From Bradyrhizobium elkanii USDA 76 (GTDB lineage Bacteria > Pseudomonadota > Alphaproteobacteria > Rhizobiales > Xanthobacteraceae), in NCBI RefSeq assembly GCF_023278185.1, contig NZ_CP066356.1:930001-994000 (forward strand): 64,000 bases of DNA, written 5' to 3'. The first letter of the stretch is position 1; the number at the start of each line of letters is the position of its first letter. The position numbers and the translations under genes are program-made. The notes beneath the pieces are model-generated. The model worked only from the letters and a program-made list of their open reading frames with translations. It searched no databases and was not told where the DNA came from. Shown here in pieces: positions 8,486 to 17,694 of the stretch.

Positions 8486-8920
8486 ATGTTGCCAGATACG
8501 CCATCGGTCAGTCAGCTCTCTCACGTTATTTCCCAAGCGGCCGCGCCCGCGTTTCTTCTTGGCGCATTGGCGGCCTTCATCGCGGTGCTGATATCCCGCC
8601 AGAACAGGATTATCGACAGATCAATCTACCTGAACCAAATTTCTGATGAGGATCAGGTGAGATGCCGGCTCAAATCAGACTTGCCGCGTCTAGTTCGGCG
8701 CGCCGCCATGATCAATCGCGCGATCTTCTGGTCCATCATCGGAAGCATCTCGATCAGCGTCGTAATAGTCGTCGGCTTCGTGAGCGCGTTCTTTCAGATC
8801 CAGCACGAGCGAGGCGTCGCCATTCTCTTCATTGTTTCGGTAGCGGCTTTCATCGTGTCATTGGTGGATTTCGCGCGAGAGGTCCGAATTGCTCTGAGCG
8901 AGCATGACCATTACGGCTGA
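8486..8920 (+). CDS. DUF2721 family membrane protein
   Basis: The 144-residue product matches the DUF2721 pattern: an N-terminal helix (AAAPAFLLGALAAFIAVLIS), a short loop with RIIDRSIYLN, and two further membrane helices (FWSIIGSISISVVIVVGFV and VAILFIVSVAAFIVSLVDFA). Function is unknown in the family. It starts 28 bases after the outer-membrane protein gene and is probably co-transcribed with it. The spacer downstream contains copy 2 of the dispersed repeat. Confidence 0.75.
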   Translation: MLPDTPSVSQLSHVISQAAAPAFLLGALAAFIAVLISRQNRIIDRSIYLNQISDEDQVRCRLKSDLPRLVRRAAMINRAIFWSIIGSISISVVIVVGFVSAFFQIQHERGVAILFIVSVAAFIVSLVDFAREVRIALSEHDHYG

Positions 8921-9031
8921 GTTCGTCCTGGTCGTTGTCCAGGACCTTAAGCAAACATCAATTCTGACAGTGTCGGCGGCCTTGGGTGGGGTTCCGGGAT
9001 TGTGAGTCTTGCAATGCAGCGAATTTGCTTC

Positions 9032-9150
9032 GCGCTCATGCTACTATGCAAAGGACAAGCAGCGGTTCGTCCTGTTGGTGGTTGCGCGTGATTCCCTCCC
9101 TGGGCACCAAAACTACGCTTTTGTGCACCAGACAACGATTTTGTGCGATT
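9032..9150 (+). repeat. Dispersed ~125-bp repeat, copy 2
   Basis: This copy begins GCGCTCATGCTACTATG and carries the core AAGGACAAGCAGCGGTTCGT and GATTCCCTCCCTGGGCACCA. It is the most diverged of the four copies but keeps the same reading pattern (KDKQRFVLLVVARDSLPGHQ). It lies in the 276-base spacer between the DUF2721 gene and the end of the convergent MFS gene. Confidence 0.75.
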
Positions 9151-9196
9151 TCTTACGCCTGATGGTAGCCCCCAACATTGTCGGCATGATCGGCAT

Positions 9197-10852
9197 CTAC
9201 GGCAACGACTGATTGCTGCGCGTGCCTAAGCCGGCTTGCCGAAAACTAGCGGCGATGAAGTGGGTAACCTTGGGCTCGGCCGCAGCGCCATACTCGCGGA
9301 TCGCGTCCTGAACGACCTTGTCGGTGTTGGTCACGCGCTGGTGTTGCCGGAGGTGCTCGAGCCATGAAGCGACCATGAACGTCTCCAGAAAGCGCCCGCT
9401 CTCGGCGGCATCCTCGAAAACGTCCCAGGAATAAGCGCCGTCGCTTCGCCTCTGTCGACCCAATTCCGTGACGGCGGCGAGGAACGCGTCGCGCTTTTCC
9501 GGAGCGATGAAATACTCGACCGTGATCAATACCGGACCACGATCTGCATCGGCGTCAATGGCCAAGATCGGGGCCGGCCAATGCATGGAAGGTGCAAGAT
9601 CAACTCCGGCACCGGTTTGAAGCTTCCAACGCCAGGTCAGCGCGATCCCCGCGAGGGCACCCGCGGCGGCGAGGAAATGTGCCGCAGGCAAGCCGAGTCC
9701 AGAGGCAAGCTGTCCCCAAAGTACGCTGCCGGCGGTCATCGCTCCGAAGAACGCGGTCACGAAAATAGCCAATCCGCGGCCCCGCACCCAATCCGGCAGC
9801 GAGACCTGAACTGAGACGTTGATCGTCGCGAGGACGGCGATCCATGAGACGCCTGCGATCAGGCAGGCCGCAAGTCCGATCTCCGGGTAACGCGCGATGC
9901 CCAGGAGGATCAGGCTGAGCGCCGTGCCGACGGTGCCGGCCGCAACGAGCCCGTTGGGTCCGAAGGTGGACTTCATCCAAGGCAGCATGAACGCACCGAT
10001 GACTGCGCCGACGCCGATCGCGCCGAGCAAGATGCCGTAGAGCGCCGGACCGCCCGCGATCTGATTGCGCGCGACGAGTGGGAGCAGGGCCCAATAGGCG
10101 CTCGCGAAGAAGAAGAACGTCGCCGCCCTAACGAGGGTCGCACGGAGCTTGGGATTGAATCGCGCATGGCGGAAGCCGACCACCATGGCGCCGGCGAGAC
10201 GCTCCGGCGGCAGCGCGTTGCCTTGCGAGGATGCGAGGCGCCACCAAAGGAGTGCTCCGATCACGGCGAAATTGCTCAGCGCGTTGATCCAGAAGGGTGC
10301 CGCGATGCCCAATCCGCCGATGACGGCGCCACCCAGCGCCGGCCCGATAGCTCTGCTGATGTTGACGCCTACGCCGTTGCTGGCGACGGCCGCGGCCAAG
10401 TCCTGTCTCGGGACAAGCTGCGGGACAACCGACTGCCATGCGGGCGCGGTGAATGCAGCGCCGGCGCCGAGTAGAAATGTGAACAGCAGAAGGATGGGTG
10501 GAGTGACGAGGTTGAGTCCGACGAGCGCCGCGCTCGCTGCCGCGATGATTGTAAGGACGATTTCACAACCAATCAGAAAACGGCGTTTGTCGACGGTGTC
10601 TGCCAGCGCGCCGGCCGGCAGCGCGAACAGGAACATCGGAAGGCTGCTCGCGACTTGAACCAACGAGACGGTGAGCGGGTTGGCATCGAGGCTGGTCATC
10701 AGCCATCCTGACGCCGCGTTGTACATCCAGGTGCCGACGTTGGCGACGACGGTTGCGATCCAGATGACCGTGAACGTGGTATGCCGAAACGCGATCCACG
10801 GGGAAGCGTTGCGCACTGCGGATGGATCCGGCTTTTCGTTGAATAGGGGCAT
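9197..10852 (-). CDS. MFS exporter of the MFS_3 (EntS-like) family
   Basis: This 551-residue protein has about twelve membrane helices (from WIATVVANVGTWMYNAASGW) with the MFS cytoplasmic loop GALADTVDKRRFLIG between helices 2 and 3. A soluble C-terminal extension (about residues 430-540: LITVEYFIAPEKRDAFLAAV, ETFMVASWLEHLRQHQRVT) is characteristic of this branch, in which an antibiotic-monooxygenase-like domain follows the transporter. The branch includes the enterobactin exporter EntS and many drug or unknown exporters. The gene lies downstream of the MBL hydrolase gene on the same strand, 82 bases away, so the two may be co-transcribed. Substrate unknown. Confidence 0.88.
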   Translation of the reverse strand: MPLFNEKPDPSAVRNASPWIAFRHTTFTVIWIATVVANVGTWMYNAASGWLMTSLDANPLTVSLVQVASSLPMFLFALPAGALADTVDKRRFLIGCEIVLTIIAAASAALVGLNLVTPPILLLFTFLLGAGAAFTAPAWQSVVPQLVPRQDLAAAVASNGVGVNISRAIGPALGGAVIGGLGIAAPFWINALSNFAVIGALLWWRLASSQGNALPPERLAGAMVVGFRHARFNPKLRATLVRAATFFFFASAYWALLPLVARNQIAGGPALYGILLGAIGVGAVIGAFMLPWMKSTFGPNGLVAAGTVGTALSLILLGIARYPEIGLAACLIAGVSWIAVLATINVSVQVSLPDWVRGRGLAIFVTAFFGAMTAGSVLWGQLASGLGLPAAHFLAAAGALAGIALTWRWKLQTGAGVDLAPSMHWPAPILAIDADADRGPVLITVEYFIAPEKRDAFLAAVTELGRQRRSDGAYSWDVFEDAAESGRFLETFMVASWLEHLRQHQRVTNTDKVVQDAIREYGAAAEPKVTHFIAASFRQAGLGTRSNQSLP

Positions 10853-10934
10853 CGAAATTCACTCAATCGATCGAACTCTGCCCGCAAAAGGCCAGCGTCG
10901 CTAGACCAACATGCTCGCGAATCCGAGCGTCGCG

Positions 10935-11951
10935 TCAGTCATTCGTTGGTTTCAATACGGTGGTGTAGTTTGCGGGTAACCACTCGAACCGGCCGTCGAC
11001 CGAGCGGATATGCCCGATTCCCGGAAAGGCGATGTGAGCCGCCGCGATCCACGTCGAAGTCCGCGCGGCCTGAGCGAAGATCGCTGTGCGTTCCGCCTCT
11101 GCTGCGAGCGGATTGCTGTCGTAGGTCACGGTGACGGCAGGGTCGGGAAACTGGATCGGAGCGACATGAACGAGGTCGCCCCACACCAAAAGTGTCTTTC
11201 CTTCACTCGAGACTTCGTAGGACGTGTGGCCTGGAGTGTGTCCGGGAGTAGGAATTGCACGAATCCCCGGTGAAAGTTCCTGGCCTTCCGAGAAGGGCTT
11301 CAGCCGGCCGGAGTCTCCGTAGGGCTTCAACGAGGCGCGATCGCCTTCGAACATCGGCTTGAGGAATTTGGGCGCTTCGCTCTCGTTCTTGGCGTCGAGC
11401 CAGTAGTCGAGGTCCTTCTGGTTGACCCTGATGGTCGCGTTGGGAAAGACAGGCTTTCCCTGTGGGGCGATGCCGCCGACGTGATCTGCGTGAAGGTGCG
11501 TCAGATAGATCTCGTCGATCTGCTCCGGTTCATATCCGGACGCACGAAGATTTCCCAATAGGTGTCCGCAGCACGAGCCGTAGAGACTGCCGGCGCCACT
11601 GTCGATCAGAATGAGCCTATCGCCCGTGTTGACGAGGAAAGCATTGATCGAGCCCTCCACGGGAGCGGCGAGGTCCCACGCCGCGAGAAGAGCGTCCGCT
11701 TTGCCGGGATGACCTTCCGCGAGCTTGATGGCCTTCCGGTCTCCGCCTGCTGTCGTTTCGTTCCTCGTCATCACGTCGTGGACGGGAAAGGGATGGGTGC
11801 CGTCGAGCAAAGCCGTTATCTCGACGCGGCCAAGCATGATGCGGTAGAAGCCCGGCGCCTGGGTGCGGACCTGCGGAGCGCCGGCATGCGCCGGCTCATG
11901 AGACAACAGGGATACCAACGCCAACAGCGCGGCAGTGCAGATCCGCTTCAT
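10935..11951 (-). CDS. Exported MBL-fold metallo-hydrolase
   Basis: The start at 11951 is chosen because GAGGAG precedes it and because it opens a signal peptide (MKRICTAALLALVSLLSHEP); the frame is open further upstream but without support. The 338-residue product has the metallo-beta-lactamase zinc motif THLHADHVGG near residue 175 and later ligands in TPGHTPGHTSYEV and AAHIAFPGIGH. It therefore likely binds two zinc ions in the periplasm. Family members hydrolyse lactones, esters or other small molecules. Position between an MFS exporter and an alpha/beta hydrolase, all on the minus strand, suggests a detoxification or catabolic set. Confidence 0.88.
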   Translation of the reverse strand: MKRICTAALLALVSLLSHEPAHAGAPQVRTQAPGFYRIMLGRVEITALLDGTHPFPVHDVMTRNETTAGGDRKAIKLAEGHPGKADALLAAWDLAAPVEGSINAFLVNTGDRLILIDSGAGSLYGSCCGHLLGNLRASGYEPEQIDEIYLTHLHADHVGGIAPQGKPVFPNATIRVNQKDLDYWLDAKNESEAPKFLKPMFEGDRASLKPYGDSGRLKPFSEGQELSPGIRAIPTPGHTPGHTSYEVSSEGKTLLVWGDLVHVAPIQFPDPAVTVTYDSNPLAAEAERTAIFAQAARTSTWIAAAHIAFPGIGHIRSVDGRFEWLPANYTTVLKPTND

Positions 11952-12013
11952 CCTCGTCTCCTCATCTCGAGCCTCGGCGCAATCGCGGGCATGACGCAGT
12001 GCGGTTGACGATC

Positions 12014-12898
12014 TCACCCGCTCCAGCCCTTCAGAAAATCGAGAAGAAGCTTGTTGACCGCTTCCGGCTGTTCTTCCTGCGGAAGATGGCCGCAACGTTC
12101 AATCGCGGCCACCGAGAGGTTTTCAGCCATCTCGCTCCAGACCGCCTTCATGTCGAAGAGACGGCCGACGGCGCCGAAATCTTCACCCCAAAGGGAAAGC
12201 ACGGGGCATTTGACCTTCTTGTCGGCGTCCTCGATGTCCTGAGCGACGTCTTCTGCGCTCGCGCGATAGTCGGACATCGCGCCCCGCACGGCGCCTGGCG
12301 CGCTATAGGACTTCACGTAGGTCTCGAACGCCTCGCCGGAGATCGTCATCGGATCGTGGCACCAGTCCGAAAAGAAGTGGCGAAGCCAGATGTATTCGCG
12401 TCCTGCGATCAAGGCCTCCGGCAGGTCGGCGATCTGGTGGAACATGAAGAACCAGTATTCGCGAGCGATCTTCGCGTTCATCTCGCGCGCCACGATGCGG
12501 GTCGGAACGTTGTCCATGACGACCAGGCGATCGACCAGATCAGGGTGATCCTTGACGAGGCGGGTCGCGACCCGCGCGCCGCGATCGTGCCCGACCAGTG
12601 CCACGCGGCCCACGCCGAGCGTCTTCAGGAGCTCGACGATGTCGTTGGCCATCGTTCTCTTGTCGTAGCCTTCCGACGGCTTGTCGGTCTCGCCGTATCC
12701 GCGAAGATCCGGAGCTATCACCCGATAGTAGGGGGCGAGCGCCGGAATCTGAAAGCGCCAGGCGAAGCTGGTCTCGGGGAAGCCGTGTAGCAGGATGACC
12801 GGTGGGCCGGCCCCGGCCTCGAGGTAAAATTGTCTGATGCCGTTAGCCCGGCACGTCGTCCGATGAATGGTGGTCACCGATTTGATGCCCGGGTGCAA
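12014..12898 (-). CDS. Alpha/beta hydrolase, haloacetate dehalogenase/epoxide hydrolase type
   Basis: The 294-residue protein has HGFPETSFAWR (oxyanion-hole loop), DLRGYGETDKP and the nucleophile elbow GHDRGARVA near residue 110. An Asp sits where esterases have Ser. Asp nucleophile plus the DRGxR arrangement is typical of fluoroacetate/haloacetate dehalogenases and epoxide hydrolases; in the dehalogenases the two arginines bind the substrate carboxylate. The catalytic His is probably in ERCGHLPQEEQ. It is 62 bases from the MBL gene on the same strand. A dehalogenase role is attractive but epoxide hydrolase is equally possible. Confidence 0.85.
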   Translation of the reverse strand: MHPGIKSVTTIHRTTCRANGIRQFYLEAGAGPPVILLHGFPETSFAWRFQIPALAPYYRVIAPDLRGYGETDKPSEGYDKRTMANDIVELLKTLGVGRVALVGHDRGARVATRLVKDHPDLVDRLVVMDNVPTRIVAREMNAKIAREYWFFMFHQIADLPEALIAGREYIWLRHFFSDWCHDPMTISGEAFETYVKSYSAPGAVRGAMSDYRASAEDVAQDIEDADKKVKCPVLSLWGEDFGAVGRLFDMKAVWSEMAENLSVAAIERCGHLPQEEQPEAVNKLLLDFLKGWSG

Positions 12899-13177
12899 GG
12901 TTTCAGGCCGCCATTCTTCGTCAAGTCGGTCGAGACTGATTGCAGGTTTTGACGGCGCTTTGTACGATTGCGTCGCTGCGGCTGCGTGAACGCCCGGTTT
13001 GGTACCGAATTTTACCCTGGCGGCGGTTCCGATATCGGGAGAAAGTCCAAGACGCGTGGCGATGTTAGGGGTTGTCTGTTCGAAACGACGAGTGACCGGA
13101 GGGAGAACGAGGACCCGTGGGGTGGATATGGTAGCCCAGACGGGAGGCCTCGGGACCGAGGATTAGGCAGCAACTGC

Positions 13178-14101
13178 GTGAACGCACGGGGACTTCATCA
13201 CGTCACAGCAATCATCGGCGACGTACAGCGCGCTGCGGACTTCTACGCGGGTGTGCTGGGGCTCAGGCGGATCAAAAAGACCGTCTGCTATGACGACCCC
13301 GGCAGTTACCATGTGTACTATGGCGACGACGTCGGCAATCCGGGCTCCGTGATAAGCACGCTCGCCTGGAATTGCGTGACGCCGGGGATGACCGGCGTCG
13401 GCGAGGTCGTGCAGACTGCCTTCCGGGTTGCCCCGGATTCACTCGATATGTGGGTGAATCGGCTCAGTTCCTCGGGAATCCCCAATCGATTGGAATTGTC
13501 GCCCTTCGGAGAGCGCATGCTCTGCTTTGCCGATCCAGATGGCACAGTGCTTTCGCTGGTCGAGACGTGGGAGAAGCAACCCGCCAGCACCGGCCCGAAC
13601 TTCACGGCTGATCGTGCGCTGCGCGGTCTTCATGGTGTCACGCTGAATGTCCGCGAGGAGGATGAGACCATCGACATCCTTCAGAAGGTTTTCGATTTCC
13701 AACTTGTCTCTCAGAGAAACGGGGCCATGCGCTTCGTGGCTCATGACGGCCCGGGCGGAACGATCACCTTGCGCATGATCGGAAAGTCGTCGCGGGGGCG
13801 CCTCGGCGGTGGCACCATCCGGCACGTCGCCTTTCGATCCAGGAATTTCGACGATCGTTCGGAGATGGTCGAGAAACTTCAATCGGCGTACGGCATCGTG
13901 GTGAGTGATCCCATCGAGCGAACTTACCTGAACGCGGTAGGCTTTCGCGCGCCTTGTGGGGTGCTTTTCGAGATCGCGACCGACGGCCCTGGATTCGCAG
14001 TCGACGAGGCGCCGGAGCGGCTGGGCCAGCAACTTCAGCTTCCGGCCTTTCTCGAAGAACGCCGTGCCGAACTGGCGACGATCCTGCCACCGCTCGCTTG
14101 A
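13178..14101 (+). CDS. VOC-family ring-cleaving dioxygenase
   Basis: GTG 13178 is proposed as start since homologous proteins begin just before the LHHVTAI strand; the open frame extends upstream to 12968 but with no family similarity. The roughly 307-residue product has two vicinal-oxygen-chelate modules. Probable metal ligands are His in GLHHVTAI, His in IRHVAFRSRN and Glu in GVLFEIATD. This is the layout of MhqO/LinE/PcpA-like hydroquinone ring-cleavage enzymes. The same pattern recurs in the gene at 25398-26336. The 3' end overlaps the convergent LysR gene by 67 bases. Confidence 0.8.
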   Translation: MNARGLHHVTAIIGDVQRAADFYAGVLGLRRIKKTVCYDDPGSYHVYYGDDVGNPGSVISTLAWNCVTPGMTGVGEVVQTAFRVAPDSLDMWVNRLSSSGIPNRLELSPFGERMLCFADPDGTVLSLVETWEKQPASTGPNFTADRALRGLHGVTLNVREEDETIDILQKVFDFQLVSQRNGAMRFVAHDGPGGTITLRMIGKSSRGRLGGGTIRHVAFRSRNFDDRSEMVEKLQSAYGIVVSDPIERTYLNAVGFRAPCGVLFEIATDGPGFAVDEAPERLGQQLQLPAFLEERRAELATILPPLA

Positions 14102-15024
14102 ACTGACTGCCGATCATCGTGGATCCGGCCTTCCATGAAATCGGTCAGTCGTGGGCACATGAATTCGAGAAATGCTCTCACGCGAAACGGCAGCCGGGGT
14201 CCACCGTGATAAAGCGCGTGTATTTGTTCTTCATCACCCGCCGTGCCCTCGAGCACTTCGACCAGCCGGCCGGCCGAAATATCGTCACGAACGTGATAGT
14301 CGGCGAGCCTCGCCAGGCCGATGCCCGCGATTGCCATTCGTCGCAGGCTCTGAGCGTTATTCGCAAGTAGCGAGCCGCTGATCGCCCGATCGACGATTCG
14401 TCCGCTCTCCTTCAAAGGCCAAACCGGAGCAGAGCGCCGGAAATTGAATCCTAGGCAGTTGTGACGTGAGAGATCGTCGACTGTCTCGGGCTTGCCCAGG
14501 CGATCTATGTAGTCTGGAGACGCGACGATCCTTCGCTTGATGACCCCGATGCGTCGGGCGACCATCGCGGAGGCCTGCAAGGGGCCGACCCGGAAGGCGA
14601 CATCGGTCCGGTCGAGATACATATCGACGATTTCGTCGGAAAGTGAGATGTCGACCACGATCGCGGGGTGAGCTTTCCAAAAGGCGGGGAGCAGGGGCTC
14701 TAGGCCAAGAACGCCGAAGGCAACCGTGGTATTGACCCGGACCGTTCCGCCCGCCGTCGCTGCCCCGCGCGAAATGTCGCGTTCAATGCTATCGAGCTCG
14801 GCCAGCAGTGCAACGCTCTTATCCTGATAGGTCCGTCCCTCGGACGTGAGCGACAGCCGCCGCGTCGAACGCTCGAACAGTCTGACGCCCAGCCTGGCTT
14901 CAATCCTTCCGATCAGCTTGCTGACGGTGGACGGCGTCATCAACAGCCGACGCGCCGCCTCCGAATAGCTCCCGGCTTCCGCCACCCGAAGGAAAACCTG
15001 CATTTCGCCTACGCGATTGTCCAT
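14035..15024 (-). CDS. LysR-family transcriptional regulator
   Basis: This 329-residue protein begins MDNRVGEMQVFLRVAEAGSY with the winged helix SEAARRLLMTPSTVSKLIGR (about residues 18-37). The LysR substrate-binding region follows (TTVAFGVLGLEPLLPAFWKA, HNCLGFNFR, IAGIGLARLADYHV). The C-terminus is somewhat longer than usual and overlaps the end of the VOC dioxygenase gene. It is divergent from an AraC gene across 250 bases that contain a perfect TGAAAC-C-GTTTCA palindrome 15 bases upstream of its start codon. Likely targets are itself, the dioxygenase gene or the divergent AraC unit. Confidence 0.88.
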   Translation of the reverse strand: MDNRVGEMQVFLRVAEAGSYSEAARRLLMTPSTVSKLIGRIEARLGVRLFERSTRRLSLTSEGRTYQDKSVALLAELDSIERDISRGAATAGGTVRVNTTVAFGVLGLEPLLPAFWKAHPAIVVDISLSDEIVDMYLDRTDVAFRVGPLQASAMVARRIGVIKRRIVASPDYIDRLGKPETVDDLSRHNCLGFNFRRSAPVWPLKESGRIVDRAISGSLLANNAQSLRRMAIAGIGLARLADYHVRDDISAGRLVEVLEGTAGDEEQIHALYHGGPRLPFRVRAFLEFMCPRLTDFMEGRIHDDRQSVQASGGRIVASSARRSSRKAGS

Positions 15025-15038
15025 CGTGTGTCCGTCTA

Positions 15039-15051
15039 TGAAACCGTTTCA
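15039..15051. promoter_or_regulatory. Perfect palindrome TGAAACCGTTTCA
   Basis: The 13-base site is an exact inverted repeat (TGAAAC / GTTTCA around one base). It is placed 15 bases upstream of the LysR start codon, where an autoregulating repressor would bind. Which protein binds is not known; the shape also resembles LacI-type operators. Confidence 0.45.
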
Positions 15052-15274
15052 CAGATAAATTGGACTCTAAGCGGATTATCAAGTCCTCCAAATGTCACCT
15101 ATCGTGTGTCATCGTTTCCTTTTGCAATCCGGCGTTTCGAAGCGGCCAGTGGCTGTCCGATCGATGACTTGAACGAAAACGACGATCGCACTATGAGAAA
15201 AACTGGTGCGGTGGACGTGATCGGCGCCTGGTCCTTCGGATTGGCTGAGGTGGCATATCCAACGGTGGATAGCT

Positions 15275-16213
15275 TTGAACACCCCGATGATGGAACTGTC
15301 TGATAGTGCGGTAGGCGGCTTCTATGGTCGTCGCCTGAGCCAGCACCTGGGAATGGAAGGTGACTGCCTTCTACGGATCAACCGCGAAGGACGGTTGGCA
15401 CTCGCGATGACCCGGCTGACCTGCTCCCGGTTCGTTCGGGAGCGGACCGCGGCCATTCCTTCCGAGCCGGCCTTCAGTATCCTGCACCAGCTCGGCGATC
15501 TCGAACGGCATTCCTGTTGGCTCGCGGGACGGCCGAGGTATTCGGGAGCTTTCGGTGCGGGGACCGTCAGCGTGACCAATCTGATGGACAATCCCCAGTG
15601 CGAGTTCAAAGGTCCGTTCGATGCGGTCCAATATTACGTGCCGCGGATTGCTCTGGACGAGTTCGCGCGCGAGCACGGGGCCAAGCCGATCTCGACGCTC
15701 AAATGGAGCAGGGATCAGCGTGATCCCTTCCTGTCGACGCTGTCCAGCGTTCTGCTCAGCGCGGTGGAGCAGGATCCGACGACCAATCAACTCTTCATCG
15801 ACCAGATCGGCTTGAGCCTGCTCGCCCATTTCGCGCAGACCTATGGCGGCATGCGCCCGAGCGAGAGGGTTTCAAGTGGAGGCCTTGCCCCTTGGCAGGA
15901 GCGCCGCGCCAAGGAGATCATGCGGACACGGCTTGCCAGCAATCTCACGATCGCTGACGTTGCCGCGGAGTGCAAATTGACGCCCAGCCACTTCGCAAGA
16001 TCATTCCGGCGCAGCACCGGGGTCGCTCCACACGAATTCCTCTCGCAGCTCCGGATCGATGAGGCCAAGCGCCTCATGTTGACCACGAAGCTGCCGCTGG
16101 CGGACATCGCGCTCATCTGCGGCTTTGGCGACCAGAGCTACTTCACCAGGGTGTTCTCCCGCAATGTCGGGACGAGCCCCGGAGCTTGGCGAAGGGCGCG
16201 ATCCGAAGGCTGA
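15275..16213 (+). CDS. AraC-family transcriptional regulator
   Basis: The product is about 312 residues. TTG 15275 has GGTGGA about six bases upstream; ATG 15287 or 15290 are alternatives. The N-terminal AraC-binding-like domain (about 30-190, with HSCWLAGRPRYSGAF) is followed by the double HTH: ADVAAECKLTPSHFARSFRR and LADIALICGFGDQSYFTRVF, ending GTSPGAWRRARSE. Many members of this branch sit next to small hydrolase or oxidoreductase operons. Here the broken isochorismatase-like gene and a haloperoxidase-like hydrolase lie convergently downstream, and the long seven-gene operon begins at 18007. Confidence 0.87.
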   Translation: MNTPMMELSDSAVGGFYGRRLSQHLGMEGDCLLRINREGRLALAMTRLTCSRFVRERTAAIPSEPAFSILHQLGDLERHSCWLAGRPRYSGAFGAGTVSVTNLMDNPQCEFKGPFDAVQYYVPRIALDEFAREHGAKPISTLKWSRDQRDPFLSTLSSVLLSAVEQDPTTNQLFIDQIGLSLLAHFAQTYGGMRPSERVSSGGLAPWQERRAKEIMRTRLASNLTIADVAAECKLTPSHFARSFRRSTGVAPHEFLSQLRIDEAKRLMLTTKLPLADIALICGFGDQSYFTRVFSRNVGTSPGAWRRARSEG

Positions 16214-16233
16214 CACGCGAGCATGCTCATGTC

Positions 16234-16865
16234 TCAAGCCGGTCGGATCATGTCGCGAGCGTAAGCCAAGCCGATCCCGTATCCCCCTGCATGAGACTCT
16301 ATTATGGCGCGTGCGCCATCGTAGGTTTCATGCCTTGTCCAATCGCGCTGCATCTCGAGCAGGACCTGGATCCAGGACGCCGGGCGAGCGCCGGCGGCCT
16401 GCATCCGGCCGAGGGCCAACTCGTGGCTTGCTGTCGTAAGCGCTCCACAGGCGTCGCCGACCACGTAGACTTCCAGGCCGGCCGACAGTGCCGAAAGCAC
16501 GGCGAACGTTACGCATGCCTCGGTAAGCAGGCCTGAGACGATCAAACGGCTCCGACCGGTGGCAGGACGGCCTCGCGCGCCTTGTCGTCCTCCCACACGT
16601 TCATGCTGCGCCGGTCGATCGGCTCAATGCCGGGCAACGCCGACTTGATCGCCGGCATCAGCGGCCCGCTGTATACCTTCGTCGCCGAAGTCGATGCGAC
16701 GACCGGCAGGCCGAACACCGTTGCGGTCTTCGCGAGCGCAACAACATTGTTCAAGAGAACCTGCCGGTCAATCGAACCCACTCCGAAGGCCAAACCGGCT
16801 TGTTGGTCGACCAAAAGCAGGGCGCAGTCCTTGGGCTCGAGCAGATGAAGAGGATTCGCGGCCAT
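16234..16865 (-). pseudogene. Isochorismatase-family hydrolase, frameshifted
   Basis: The N-terminal part (ATG 16865) carries the isochorismatase start LLEPKDCALLLVDQQAGLAF and runs into a stop after LPPVGAV near 16542. The C-terminal part is in another frame and contains the catalytic cysteine context VSGLLTEACVTF and the C-terminal HETYDGARAIIESH. Adding one G to restore CTGGCCACCGG at about 16556-16560 joins AREAVL to ATGRSRLIV, giving about 210 residues. The intact paralogue at 18007-18657 has the same architecture. A single-base deletion is therefore clear; whether it is biological or an assembly error is open. Confidence 0.82.
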
Positions 16866-16878
16866 CGACTTTCTCCTG

Positions 16879-17694
16879 CTAGGCTTTCAGGAACGCGAGG
16901 AGGTCCGCATTGACCTGATCGGCATGTGTCGTCGCCGTCGCGTGCGGAGCGCCCGGATAGGTCTTCAGTTTGGCCCCCTGGATCATCTCGGCTGCCAGCT
17001 TGCCCGTATAAGGGAGCGGCACGACCTGGTCGTCCTCGCCATGGATCACCAGAGTGGGCACGTTGATCTTGGCCATGTCAGGCCGGAAGTCGGTTTCCGA
17101 GAACGCGGTCACGCAATCGATCGTCGCCTTGACCGACGCCTGAAGGGCGATCTGAAGCGTCTGCTTGAATATGCCTTGCGACACCTTCATTCCGTGGTTC
17201 GTGCCGTAGAAGAGCGGGCTAAAGTCATCCAGGAACTGCGGGCGGTCCTTGATCAGGCCGGCCTTGATGCCGTCGAACACCGACTTGTCGACGCCGTCGT
17301 GGTCCGCGGTCTTGACGAACAGCGGGGTCACGGCGCTGAGCAGGACAAATTTCGACACCCGCGACGTTCCATGGCGCGCCACGTAGCGGGCGATGTCTCC
17401 GCCTCCCATGGAGAATCCAACGAGCGTCACATCCTTCAGGTCGAGATGATTGACGAGGTCGGCGATGTCGTCGGCGAAGGTGTCGTAGTCATAGCCGGTC
17501 CAGGGCTGGCTCGACCGGCCGAAGCCCCTGCGGTCGAACGCCACGGTTCGGTAACCGTGCTCGGCGAAGAAAGGCATCTGCGCGTCCCACATGTCCGCGC
17601 TGAGCGGCCAGCCATGGCTGAACAGGATCGGCTTTCCGCTTCCCCAATCCTTGTAATAAAGCTCGGTACCGTCCCGCAATCTGAGAAGAGGCAT
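16879..17694 (-). CDS. Alpha/beta hydrolase, non-haem haloperoxidase-like
   Basis: ATG 17694 begins MPLLRLRDGTELYYKDWGSG, the usual start of the family. The 271-residue protein has HGWPLSADMWD, FDRRGFGRSS, the nucleophile elbow GFSMGGGDIARY near residue 95, the acid in VIHGEDDQVVP and the catalytic His in YPGAPHATATTH. Cofactor-free 'chloroperoxidase' enzymes of this type act as perhydrolases or esterases. The open frame continues far upstream to 18576 but that part is antisense to the next gene. It lies 13 bases after the start of the broken isochorismatase-like gene on the same strand, so the two were probably an operon. Confidence 0.88.
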   Translation of the reverse strand: MPLLRLRDGTELYYKDWGSGKPILFSHGWPLSADMWDAQMPFFAEHGYRTVAFDRRGFGRSSQPWTGYDYDTFADDIADLVNHLDLKDVTLVGFSMGGGDIARYVARHGTSRVSKFVLLSAVTPLFVKTADHDGVDKSVFDGIKAGLIKDRPQFLDDFSPLFYGTNHGMKVSQGIFKQTLQIALQASVKATIDCVTAFSETDFRPDMAKINVPTLVIHGEDDQVVPLPYTGKLAAEMIQGAKLKTYPGAPHATATTHADQVNADLLAFLKA

